Shown here: positions 1 through 7,465 of the stretch, piece by piece | Layout: every line of letters begins with the position of its first letter | Position numbering within the stretch: position 1 is the stretch's first letter | DNA from: JAPHSX01 sp050298555 | GTDB lineage: Bacteria; Pseudomonadota; Gammaproteobacteria; Thiohalomonadales; Thiohalomonadaceae | NCBI GenBank assembly: GCA_050298555.1 | Contig: JBNKUL010000026.1 | Coordinates: forward strand, 1-36,205 | DNA: 36,205 nucleotides | Reading direction: 5' to 3' | Made by a program: the position numbers and the translations under genes | Notes under the pieces: generated by a model | Databases searched by the model: none | Seen by the model: only the letters and a program-made list of their open reading frames with translations | Told to the model about the DNA's origin: nothing

Positions 1-1
1 T

Positions 2-106
2 TGCCGCGATTACATCACGGAATATCAAAACGAGAGCGGCATCGAGCGTGAAAGGGCGAGTGCCTGCCGCAATCAGGACGGTGCCTGGCAGAAAATGGAA
101 ATGTGA
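2..106 (+). CDS. C-terminal end of a 17 kDa surface-antigen-like lipoprotein (partial)
   Basis: Only the last 34 codons of this plus-strand gene lie in the window. They begin CRDYITEYQNESGIER and end in QDGAWQKMEM before a TGA stop. The pattern 'CR-Y-(beta strand)-ACR-QDG-W' is typical of the C-terminal domain of the glycine-zipper 17 kDa surface antigen family, usually outer-membrane lipoproteins of unknown exact role. The N-terminal lipobox and glycine zipper lie outside the window. A hairpin with a T-rich tail follows directly, which supports a real gene end. The family call rests on a short tail. Confidence 0.6.
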   Translation, partial: CRDYITEYQNESGIERERASACRNQDGAWQKMEM

Positions 107-114
107 GGTTGTTG

Positions 115-144
115 CCCCGCCGTTGGCCGAGGCGGGGTTTATTT
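115..144 (+). terminator. Rho-independent terminator after the surface-antigen-like gene
   Basis: Seven-base arms CCCCGCC (115-121) and GGCGGGG (131-137) enclose a nine-base loop and are followed by TTTATTT. It starts nine bases after the stop codon at 104-106. It overlaps the 3' end of the convergent small membrane protein gene. Confidence 0.75.
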
Positions 145-321
145 CCCTTTTGGCCCGAATAGCAGCCAGAGAAGAAAACCCAGCAGCGGGATCATCAGCA
201 GGACGACGATCCACAGCACCTTGTTGCCGGTACCGGCCCGACTCTGAAGGGTGCTGACAATCGCCCAGATAATAAGGATGAGAAGTATCAGGCCAAACAG
301 GCCACTGATCTCGATGCTCAT
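139..321 (-). CDS. Small two-helix membrane protein, PLDc_N-like
   Basis: The product has 60 residues: two hydrophobic helices (about residues 6-24 and 34-54), a short polar loop between them, and the end LLWLLFGPKGK. This is the pattern of the phospholipase D/cardiolipin synthase N-terminal transmembrane domain (PLDc_N), which also occurs as stand-alone small inner-membrane proteins. The catalytic HKD part is absent, so no enzymatic role is claimed. I start at the ATG at 321, which has GGAG about eight bases upstream; an in-frame ATG at 351 would add ten polar residues. The gene is convergent with the surface-antigen-like gene, and its stop lies within that gene's terminator. Confidence 0.7.
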   Translation of the reverse strand: MSIEISGLFGLILLILIIWAIVSTLQSRAGTGNKVLWIVVLLMIPLLGFLLWLLFGPKGK

Positions 322-460
322 GAGTGAGCTCCCGTTGATGTTGTTTGTCATTGTAGTAGCAAACCCATTTACCCTGCCATCCGCAATCTACCGAGCTCAC
401 TGGAACAGCACTGGCGCGCCGGTGAAGAGATTTGCCGTTTAGGCCCTTCTGTCTCTCGAG

Positions 461-1276
461 TCAATGTTGGCATTTGTGGCAGTAGTAGGTGCTGCGTTGC
501 CCTAGCATAAATTGTCGGACAGGTGTGCCGCAAACGGGGCAGGGGTCTCCCTTTCTGTCGTAGACATTCAGTTGTTGAGCGAAGTAGCCGGGTTTACCAT
601 CGCCACCGACGAAGTCGCGCAGGGTTGTGCCGCCCTGCTCGATGGCGGCAGCCAGCACCTTTTTGATCGCGTCAGCCAGTTTGTCGAAGCGCTCGCGACT
701 AATCTTGCCGGCGATACGTTTGGGATTGATGCCGGCAAGGAACAGCGATTCACTGGCGTAGATATTGCCAACGCCGACGACAATCTTGCCGTCCATGATG
801 AACTGCTTGATGCTGCTCTTGCGCTTGCGTGACTGCTGGTAGAGGTAGTCGCTGTTAAAGGCGTCGCTTAGCGGCTCGGGGCCGAGGTGGGCGATCAGTT
901 CATGTCGATTCGGATCGTCCCTGGTCCACAGCACCGCACCGAAACGGCGTGGGTCGGTGAGGCGTAGCGCCCTGCCGCCCTCGAGCACGATGTCGACGTG
1001 GTCGTGTTTCTCGGCGGCGATCTCTTTTTCGATAATGCGCAAACTGCCGGACATGCCCAGGTGCAGGATCAGGGTGCCGTGGTCGAAGCCGAGCAGCAGG
1101 TATTTGGCGCGGCGGGAGACCGAGTTGATCCTGTGGCCGCTGAGCTTCTTCTTCAGAGCGCGCGGTACCGGCCAGCGCAATTGATGATGGCGCACGATGA
1201 CGTCGCTGACGCGCTTGCCTTCGATGTGCGGCGCGATACCGCGGCGGGTGGTTTCGACTTCGGGTAGTTCAGGCAT
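461..1276 (-). CDS. mutM: Formamidopyrimidine-DNA glycosylase (Fpg/MutM)
   Basis: Bifunctional base-excision repair enzyme that removes 8-oxoguanine and formamidopyrimidines and nicks the abasic site. The product is 271 residues, the usual length. It starts MPELPEVETT, giving the catalytic N-terminal Pro2 and Glu3 after Met removal. Lys58 lies in SRRAKYLL, matching the conserved lysine of the family. The C-terminal zinc finger is complete, with cysteines at about 246, 249, 266 and 269 and the lesion-contacting Arg in GQRSTYYC. The start codon overlaps the stop of the upstream DUF4340 gene by one base (TAATG), so it is probably translationally coupled and transcribed as the last gene of the ABC operon. 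mutY, the other main 8-oxoG repair enzyme, lies 20 kb away in the same window. Confidence 0.97.
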   Translation of the reverse strand: MPELPEVETTRRGIAPHIEGKRVSDVIVRHHQLRWPVPRALKKKLSGHRINSVSRRAKYLLLGFDHGTLILHLGMSGSLRIIEKEIAAEKHDHVDIVLEGGRALRLTDPRRFGAVLWTRDDPNRHELIAHLGPEPLSDAFNSDYLYQQSRKRKSSIKQFIMDGKIVVGVGNIYASESLFLAGINPKRIAGKISRERFDKLADAIKKVLAAAIEQGGTTLRDFVGGDGKPGYFAQQLNVYDRKGDPCPVCGTPVRQFMLGQRSTYYCHKCQH

Positions 1277-2184
1277 TACTGATCGAGTATCGGTTTTTCC
1301 GAGGCGTCCATCTCCTCATTAATTTCGCTAACCGTCTCCTCCAAACTCGGCAGCTGCAACAACTTTGCCGCACTCGAGGCATCGAGGTGGTACTGAATCT
1401 TCAGCTCGGGCCTGGCGAGGACAAGGTCGGGTTCGCGTGAGGTGAGCAATAACACCAATGGCTGTTCCACACCTGCAATGTGGATGGTGACCCTTTCGCC
1501 GGGCTTGCCGTCATAGGGTTTGATCTCCAGCGCCGAGGCGAGTCTCCAGTTGTCGAGCAGTGCGGTGACCCTGTCGGCGGAGTAGTCGTCGGGCGCGGGG
1601 GTGAGCTGCCAGCGTTCACCCTGCCATGCCAGTTCCAGTTCGGGCAGTTGCAGTTTTTCGATGCTTACCCCCTCGTCCAGCAGTTGCTTGCGCAGGAAGG
1701 TGGGGAAGCTGCCGATGAGGTGGTAGTAGAGGGTGTCGGTGATGAGGTGTATCCGCTTACCCACCATCACATAGCGGCGCTGATCCAGCGGGGTACTGCT
1801 GCCGAAGGCGATGGTGGTGCGGTTATTCAGCGTCAGGGTTACGCGCGGTTGCTCCAGCCCGAAGTCGGCCAGCCTGTCGGGCGCGGCGGCAAAACTGCTC
1901 AGGCTCTTAATGGTGGCGATACGCAGCAGTGAGCTGATGCGCAGCGGTTCGGCGGCGTGGTGTACCGGCCTTTCCATCCACCATTTATCCCCCTCCTTTC
2001 GCACCAGCTCCACATCCTGTTGCCCGTCGCGCTGGATGGTGATGTGGTCGATCGCCGCCCTGTCGAGCTGTAGCAGTGACGGTGGCTCCGGCGGCGCCTC
2101 GATACCGGGCTCGTAGACCACCAGCATCACCAGTACGCCGATAACGGCGAGCAGGGCGAGGTTTAGCAGGTTGCGTCTATTCAT
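1276..2184 (-). CDS. DUF4340-type membrane-anchored protein of the Gld-like ABC operon
   Basis: The product has about 302 residues starting MNRRNLLNLALL, with one N-terminal transmembrane helix (about residues 5-24) and a large, probably periplasmic, beta-rich region. The sequence and its position directly after a GldG-like protein fit the DUF4340 family, which regularly accompanies uncharacterised GldA/F/G-type ABC transporters. I chose the ATG at 2184 over the in-frame upstream start at 2205, because it overlaps the stop of the upstream gene by one base (TGATG). Biochemical function is unknown. A role as an accessory subunit of the exporter is inference from gene order. It overlaps mutM at its other end in the same way. 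Confidence 0.8.
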   Translation of the reverse strand: MNRRNLLNLALLAVIGVLVMLVVYEPGIEAPPEPPSLLQLDRAAIDHITIQRDGQQDVELVRKEGDKWWMERPVHHAAEPLRISSLLRIATIKSLSSFAAAPDRLADFGLEQPRVTLTLNNRTTIAFGSSTPLDQRRYVMVGKRIHLITDTLYYHLIGSFPTFLRKQLLDEGVSIEKLQLPELELAWQGERWQLTPAPDDYSADRVTALLDNWRLASALEIKPYDGKPGERVTIHIAGVEQPLVLLLTSREPDLVLARPELKIQYHLDASSAAKLLQLPSLEETVSEINEEMDASEKPILDQ

Positions 2185-3545
2185 CACCGTTTCCTGCGCC
2201 GCCACCAGATAGTGACGCCGGTACCGATCAATAGACCGGGGACTGCCAGCAGGAAACCGAAGCCGATCAGCAGCGACAGTGTCGGGGTGATCGCCAGTCG
2301 GGTGTCGGGCGAGGTGCGCGGCGCGATGGTGATGTGGCTGTCGTCGTGGCTCAGCCAGTTGAGCAGGCGGTTGCCCAGCTCCTGATTGGCGCCGTTGCCG
2401 AGGTAGGCGTTGGAGAGGAAGTCGCCGTCGCCCAGCACGGCGATGCGCTGCACCCGTTGCTCCTCTCCTTTACTGAATTCGCGATCCAGCAGCATGCCGA
2501 TAGTGAGCGGGCCGGCACGCTCCTCGCCCTCGTCGTAACCGATACTCCCCTCCAGCCTGTCGCGCTCGGCCCAGCTGCGCGGCAGGGTGTTGAGCAGCGG
2601 CAGGTGTTGCCACCCCTCTTTACCGTTGAACTCGATGGCGTGCGCCTTGGGGAAGAGGGTGAGGGTGGTCAGTTCCTCGCTCACCGGGTGGCTGGGATAG
2701 TCGGCGACGATGACGAAGGCGGGGTGCTCGATGCCCAGCATCTGGCCGGTGGGGTCGACGATGGTGCCGGGCAGGAAGCTGAGGCCGAGCTGTGCGGCCA
2801 GCGCGTCCATACCGTTGTTCTCTTCCGGGTCGGAGAGCCACAGCAGGTTGCCGCCCTTCGCCACATACTCCTGCACCAGCTTCAGCTCGCCCGGCAGCAG
2901 CGCCACCTGCGGGTTGGCGATCACCAGCACGGCGGTGTCGTCGGGGATCGCCGGTTCGACGCTGAGGTTGATGTCGTCGAAGCGGAAGCCCTGTTCGGTG
3001 AGCGTCTTGCCCCACTGGCCGAGGTCGTGGTTGGCGACGCCGTCGAACTTGCGCTCGCCGTGTCCGGCGAGGAACAGCACGCGCCGTTCGCCGCTGCGCA
3101 TCATGCGCTGCAGTGCGTTGGTCAGTGCCTGCTCGCCGATCTGCTTAAGGTTCTCGCGGCGTCCGCCGTATTCCACCAGCAGCTCGCCGTCGAGGGTGAT
3201 CCCCTCGCTGCGCACCCGCTCCGGTTCCAGGTCGGGGTCGACGAAGTGGAGGGCGATGTCGGGCTTGAGGCGCTGGTAGCGCTCCACCAGTACTTTGGTG
3301 CGCTGACGCAGGCCGGAGAGGTCGTCCTTGCGCGAGAAGGAGGTGAGGGTGACCGGGCCGTCGAGCTGTTTGAGCAGGTTGCTGCTCGCCTCGGAGAGGG
3401 TATGGCGGCCGCTGGCGGTCCAGTCCGCCTCGATGTTGTAGCGGGTGCTGAGCCAGCCGAGCAGGCCGACCACGGTGAGGAACAGGGCCACGAAGGTCCA
3501 GGTCTGTAGCCGCAGCTGGCGGCGTGACTGTTTGCTGACTTCCAT
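2184..3545 (-). CDS. GldG-like ABC transporter auxiliary protein
   Basis: The product has 453 residues. A transmembrane helix lies near the N-terminus (about 14-32). A large soluble domain follows that fits the ABC-type 'auxiliary' (GldG/IFT52-like) fold: LFLAGHGERKFD at about 153-164, then a beta-strand/loop pattern including VLVIANPQVALLPGE. A second hydrophobic helix (about 424-448) and a basic tail WWRRRKR close the protein. In Bacteroidetes GldG works with GldA and GldF; in proteobacteria homologous sets have no proven substrate. GGGAGG lies eight bases before the ATG. It sits 15 bases after the permease and overlaps the DUF4340 gene by one base, consistent with one operon. Annotated by family resemblance and context. 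Confidence 0.82.
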   Translation of the reverse strand: MEVSKQSRRQLRLQTWTFVALFLTVVGLLGWLSTRYNIEADWTASGRHTLSEASSNLLKQLDGPVTLTSFSRKDDLSGLRQRTKVLVERYQRLKPDIALHFVDPDLEPERVRSEGITLDGELLVEYGGRRENLKQIGEQALTNALQRMMRSGERRVLFLAGHGERKFDGVANHDLGQWGKTLTEQGFRFDDINLSVEPAIPDDTAVLVIANPQVALLPGELKLVQEYVAKGGNLLWLSDPEENNGMDALAAQLGLSFLPGTIVDPTGQMLGIEHPAFVIVADYPSHPVSEELTTLTLFPKAHAIEFNGKEGWQHLPLLNTLPRSWAERDRLEGSIGYDEGEERAGPLTIGMLLDREFSKGEEQRVQRIAVLGDGDFLSNAYLGNGANQELGNRLLNWLSHDDSHITIAPRTSPDTRLAITPTLSLLIGFGFLLAVPGLLIGTGVTIWWRRRKR

Positions 3546-3560
3546 CGTTCGTGCCTCCCT

Positions 3561-4307
3561 TTAGTTCTGCAGCCGGTCGGCATCCAGGCGGCGGATGCTG
3601 AGGACCAGGAAGGTGAGAATGAAGAGCAGGTAGTAGGCCACATCAGAGCTGTTGAACAGCCCCTTCAGCAGCGCCTCGTAGTGGGCCTGCAAGGAGAGGT
3701 AGGCGAGCAGGTTCTGGCTCGCCCCCTCACCGGCCCAGTTGAGGATGTAGAGCAGCAACAGCAGGCCGAAGCTGGTCACCGCCGCCACCGTCGGCTGTGC
3801 GGTGAGGGTCGACATAAATAGCCCCGCCGCGGCGAAGGCGGCGAGCATCAGCGACAGCCCCAGCAGGTTGGAGGCGAGCAGGCCGAAGTCGAGGGTGCCG
3901 AGGCTGAGCAGCGAGAGCGGCATGAGTGTGATCAGCCCCAGTATGATGGTGAGGAAGCCGATGATGCCGAGATATTTTCCCAGCACGATCTCCGTCATCG
4001 ACACCGGCGCCGAGAAGAGCAGCGGCAGGGTGCCGGTGCGGCGCTCCTCGCTCACCAGGCGCATGGTGATGAGCGGGATCACCAGCAGCAGGATGATGGT
4101 GGCGCTGGAGAAGAGCGGTGCGACGATCACCTCGGTGGCACCGGGCGGATTCTCCATCATCGCGATCTGTGCCTGGTAGGCGATGTAGGTGTCGAGCTGG
4201 CCGAGGAACAGGTAGGCGAGGATGAACTGCACCACCCCGAGGATGGCCCAGGCCAGCGGCGAGAGAAACAGGCTGCGCAGCTCGCGTGCGGCGATGGTGC
4301 GGATCAT
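3561..4307 (-). CDS. ABC-2 type permease (GldF-like)
   Basis: The product is 248 residues starting MIRTIAARELRSLFLSPLAW, a typical opening for ABC-2 family permeases. About six hydrophobic helices follow, with the cytoplasmic segment RLVSEERRTGTLPLLFSAPVS before the third, which is the standard coupling region of these exporters. It overlaps the upstream ATPase gene by four bases (ATGA), so the two are almost surely translated together. It forms the inner-membrane channel of the Gld-like system; the substrate is unknown. Homology is to the NosY/GldF group, which also includes copper-enzyme maturation permeases, but no nos genes are present. Confidence 0.88.
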   Translation of the reverse strand: MIRTIAARELRSLFLSPLAWAILGVVQFILAYLFLGQLDTYIAYQAQIAMMENPPGATEVIVAPLFSSATIILLLVIPLITMRLVSEERRTGTLPLLFSAPVSMTEIVLGKYLGIIGFLTIILGLITLMPLSLLSLGTLDFGLLASNLLGLSLMLAAFAAAGLFMSTLTAQPTVAAVTSFGLLLLLYILNWAGEGASQNLLAYLSLQAHYEALLKGLFNSSDVAYYLLFILTFLVLSIRRLDADRLQN

Positions 4308-5251
4308 GCGGCGTCCTCCCCGTGGTGCTCCGTGGTAGTGATATTGACGAAGACATCCTCCAGCGAGAGGCGCTCCGGGGTCAGCTCGTAGAGGCCCCAG
4401 CCGTTGGCGACCGCGGCCTCGGCGATCCTCTCTGCGGGGTCCTGCTGCGGGTCGTGGCTGATGCGCAGGCGGCCCGCCTCCAGCTCTTCGGTGTCGATCA
4501 CGCCGTCGATGGCGCTTAACGCCTCCAGTGCCGGCGGCTGGCGCAGGGCGACGATCAGGCTGGAGGACTGCATGCGGCGGGTCAGCCCCTCGATGCTATC
4601 GCTCAGCACCAGCTCTCCCTGGTTGATGATCTGCACCCGGTCGCAGGTGGCCTGCACCTCGGGGAGGATATGGGTGGAGAGGATCACGCTGTGCTCCTGT
4701 CCGATGTCGCGGATCAGCTGGCGGATCTCGCGGATCTGAATCGGGTCGAGGCCGACGGTGGGCTCGTCGAGGATCACCACATCGGGCGAGTGGATGATCG
4801 CCTGGGCGATGCCGACCCGCTGCTGGTAGCCCTTGGAGAGGTTGTTGATGAGGCGCTTGCCCACCTCGGTGAGGCCGCAGCGCTGCTTGGCGTTGTCGAC
4901 GGCGGCAGGGATGCTGGATTTCTTGATGCGGTTGAGGCGTGCGCAGTAGAGCAGGTACTCGTCGACGGAGAGTTCACGATAGAGCGGTGGCTGCTCCGGC
5001 AGAAAGCCCAGTGCCCGCTTCGCCTCCTTGGGCGACTCCAGCATGTCGATGCCGTTAATGGTGATCGCCCCCTCGGTAGGGGCGAGGTTGCCGGTGAGCA
5101 TCTGCATGGTGGTCGACTTGCCGGCGCCGTTGGGGCCGAGAAAGCCGAGTACCTCGCCGCGTTTCACCTCGAAGCTGAGCGAGTGCACTGCCAGGGTGTT
5201 GCCGTAGCGGCGCGAGAGGTGTTCTACCTTGATAAGCGTGTCTTTATCCAT
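4304..5251 (-). CDS. ABC transporter ATP-binding protein (GldA-like)
   Basis: Cytoplasmic ATPase that powers the ABC-2 permease encoded next to it. In the 315 residues I see Walker A GPNGAGKS (39-46), the Q-loop region LPEQPPL (84-90), the signature LSKGYQQR (138-145), Walker B VVILDEP (158-164) and the switch histidine in LSTHIL. The C-terminal 90 residues beyond the nucleotide-binding domain match the extended C-terminus of GldA/CcmA-type ATPases. It is the first gene of the minus-strand run ATPase, permease, GldG-like, DUF4340, mutM. The 150-base gap upstream separates it from the divergent hydantoinase gene and must hold both promoters, but I could not find a convincing -35/-10 pair there. 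Confidence 0.92.
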   Translation of the reverse strand: MDKDTLIKVEHLSRRYGNTLAVHSLSFEVKRGEVLGFLGPNGAGKSTTMQMLTGNLAPTEGAITINGIDMLESPKEAKRALGFLPEQPPLYRELSVDEYLLYCARLNRIKKSSIPAAVDNAKQRCGLTEVGKRLINNLSKGYQQRVGIAQAIIHSPDVVILDEPTVGLDPIQIREIRQLIRDIGQEHSVILSTHILPEVQATCDRVQIINQGELVLSDSIEGLTRRMQSSSLIVALRQPPALEALSAIDGVIDTEELEAGRLRISHDPQQDPAERIAEAAVANGWGLYELTPERLSLEDVFVNITTTEHHGEDAA

Positions 5252-5401
5252 AGCGCTTCAATGTTGTCCAGAGGCCAAAAAGATTATCACTGTTAATTTC
5301 GGTATCATACCGCGCTCCGGGGATTGCCCCGCGGAATTATTTGCCATCTTTGAACGGGCAACTTTGCGAAAAGTTCCCGCACAACCCAATCCGAGTAACA
5401 A

Positions 5402-7384
5402 ATGCTGCTAGGCGTAGACACCGGCGGAACCTTCACCGACTTCGTCCTCTTCGACGGCGAACGGCTGCGCGTGCACAAGGTGCTCTCCACCCCCCATGCG
5501 CCGGAGCAGGCGATCCTGCAGGGGGTGCGCGAGCTGGGGCTGGAGGGCGAGGCCCTTGAGCAGCTCAAGGTGGTGCACGGCTCTACCGTTGCCACCAACG
5601 CGGCGCTGGAGGGGAAGGGGGTACGCACCCTCTTCATCACCAACCACGGCCTCAGGGACCTGCTCACTATCGGCCGCCAGGCGCGCTCTGAACTCTATAA
5701 CCTGCAACCCGAGCCCGTCCCCCCGCCAGTCCCCGAGGAGCTCTGCCTGGAGGTCGGTGGTCGCCTCGGCGCCCCCGGTGAGGTGGTGGAGCCGCTGAGC
5801 GGCGAGGAGCTGGCAAAGTTGGTGGTGGAGGTGATGCGGCTGCAGCCCGAGGCGGTGGCGATCAACCTGCTCTTCTCCTTCCTCGACGATCGCTTCGAGC
5901 GGCAGATCGAGGCGGCCCTGAGTGAGTTGCAGGGTGGCGGTCTCTTCATCTCCCGCTCCTCGGCCATCCTCCCCGAATACAGGGAGTACGAGCGCGGCAT
6001 CACCACCTGGCTCAACGCCTGGGTGGGGCCGCTGGTGGAGGGCTACCTGCAGCGCCTGGAGACGGGGCTGCCGGGGTCTGGTGTTTCGGTAATGCAGAGT
6101 TCCGGCAACACCATCGAGGCGGGGCTGGCCGGGCGCCAGGCGGTGCAGATGCTGCTCTCCGGCCCGGCGGGCGGCCTCTCGGCGGCGAAGACCATCGGTG
6201 CGCTGGCCGGGCGCGAACAGCTGCTCACCTTCGATATGGGCGGCACCTCCACCGACGTAGCGCTGATCGACGGCGAGCTGCAGCTCACCAGCGAGGGCAG
6301 GATCGGCCCCTGGCCGGTCTCGGTGCCGATGGTCGATATGCACACCATCGGCGCCGGCGGCGGTTCCATCGCCCGCGTCGATGCCGGCGGCCTGCTGCAG
6401 GTGGGGCCGGAATCGGCCGGCGCCGCCCCCGGCCCGGCCTGTTACGGCAAGGGCGGGGTCGAGGCGACGGTGACCGACGCCAACCTGGTGCTGGGTCGCC
6501 TGCGCCCCGACGCTTTCCTCGGCGGCGAGATGAGCCTCGACGTGGCGGCTTCAGAGCGGGCGGTGGGGGCCATCGCCGAGCAGCTCGATATCGAACTCCA
6601 TGAGGCGGCCGAGGGGATCATCCGCATCGCCAACGAACACATGGCCCGCGCCCTCAGGGTGATCTCGGTGCAGCGCGGCATCGACCCGCGGCAGATGACC
6701 CTCGCCTGTTTCGGTGGTGCCGGCGGCCTGCACGTCTGTGCCCTCGCCGAGGCGCTGGGGATGAGGGAGGCGATGGTGCCGATCCACGGCGGCGTGCTCT
6801 CCGCACTGGGCATGCTCACCGCGCCGCGCGGGCGCCAGCTGTCGCGTACCCACCAGGGGCTGCTGGATACGATTACGGCTGATGAGATCGAGCAGGTAGT
6901 GGCCGAGCTGCGGGGAGAGGGTGAGCGCTCACTGATGCAGGAGGGGCTGACGGCAGGTGAGATCACCGCGCACCCCTCGCTGGACCTGCGCTATCGCGGC
7001 CAGTCCTACACCCTCAATGTGGCGTGGAGTGGTGACATCGACGCCGCCGCCGAGGCCTTCCACCAGGCCCACCAGGAGCGCTACGGCCACCGCCTGGAGC
7101 TGTCGGTGGAGTTGGTCAACCTGCGGCTGCGCCTGCGCGGCCCGCAACCGCAACTGCCGATCAAGCCGCTGCACGGCGGCGGGCAGGGCGGGGTGCCGGG
7201 GCAGGCAGCGATGCACGGCATCGACGCCCCGGTGGAGCTCTACCGCCGCGACGCCCTGCAGGTCGGCGATGTGATCGACGGCCCGGCGCTGGTCACCGAG
7301 CAGGTCTCCACCACCTTCATCGCCCCGCAGTGGCGGGCGATGGTCGACCCCCACGGTAATCTCATCCTCAGCTACCGCGGCTGA
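5402..7384 (+). CDS. Hydantoinase/5-oxoprolinase A-type subunit
   Basis: The product has 660 residues, close to the usual length of HyuA-type subunits. It opens with the ASKHA-type phosphate-binding motif GVDTGGTFTDF (residues 4-14), followed by VVHGSTVATNAALEGKG, which marks the Hydant_A_N domain. The Hydantoinase_A core shows SGPAGGLSAAKTIG and the second nucleotide-binding motif TFDMGGTSTDVALIDG, then GAGGGSIARVD and PGPACYGKGG. The family performs ATP-dependent opening of cyclic amides (hydantoins, 5-oxoproline) or carboxylation of ketones, normally with a separate B subunit. No B-subunit gene is adjacent, so substrate and activity remain open. The start at 5402 is the first ATG that keeps the whole N-terminal motif; the ribosome-binding site is weak. 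A REP-like doublet lies just after the stop. Confidence 0.9.
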   Translation: MLLGVDTGGTFTDFVLFDGERLRVHKVLSTPHAPEQAILQGVRELGLEGEALEQLKVVHGSTVATNAALEGKGVRTLFITNHGLRDLLTIGRQARSELYNLQPEPVPPPVPEELCLEVGGRLGAPGEVVEPLSGEELAKLVVEVMRLQPEAVAINLLFSFLDDRFERQIEAALSELQGGGLFISRSSAILPEYREYERGITTWLNAWVGPLVEGYLQRLETGLPGSGVSVMQSSGNTIEAGLAGRQAVQMLLSGPAGGLSAAKTIGALAGREQLLTFDMGGTSTDVALIDGELQLTSEGRIGPWPVSVPMVDMHTIGAGGGSIARVDAGGLLQVGPESAGAAPGPACYGKGGVEATVTDANLVLGRLRPDAFLGGEMSLDVAASERAVGAIAEQLDIELHEAAEGIIRIANEHMARALRVISVQRGIDPRQMTLACFGGAGGLHVCALAEALGMREAMVPIHGGVLSALGMLTAPRGRQLSRTHQGLLDTITADEIEQVVAELRGEGERSLMQEGLTAGEITAHPSLDLRYRGQSYTLNVAWSGDIDAAAEAFHQAHQERYGHRLELSVELVNLRLRLRGPQPQLPIKPLHGGGQGGVPGQAAMHGIDAPVELYRRDALQVGDVIDGPALVTEQVSTTFIAPQWRAMVDPHGNLILSYRG

Positions 7385-7391
7385 GTAAGCG

Positions 7392-7465
7392 GTAGGCTGG
7401 GCAGTCATGCCCAGCATTCCCCACCTATCCCTGTTCTTTGTGCTGGGCATAACTGCCCAGCCTAC
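7392..7465. repeat. REP-doublet (REPIN-like) inverted repeat
   Basis: Two 25-base arms (7392-7416 and 7441-7465) are inverted copies with one mismatch and are separated by 24 bases. Each arm is itself a small hairpin with GCTGGGC/GCCCAGC stems around a six-base loop. A palindromic REP unit repeated in inverted orientation is the structure of REPINs/BIMEs, short non-autonomous elements mobilised by RAYT transposases. It fills the gap between two convergent genes, and its right arm includes the stop codon of the nuclease gene. It may also act as a bidirectional transcription barrier. No RAYT gene is present in the window. Confidence 0.75.

Noticed and set aside
251..442. 63-codon plus-strand frame near the left edge
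   Set aside because: It overlaps the small membrane protein in antisense, lacks a ribosome-binding site and shows no protein-like pattern.
2334..3509. 391-codon plus-strand frame opposite the GldG-like gene
   Set aside because: Val/Gly/Gln/His-rich shadow with no ribosome-binding site or family pattern.
5252..5401. Promoters in the gap between the ABC operon and the hydantoinase gene
   Set aside because: Isolated -10-like boxes (TATGAT, GATAAT on the minus strand) lack a -35 at proper distance; nothing strong enough to annotate.
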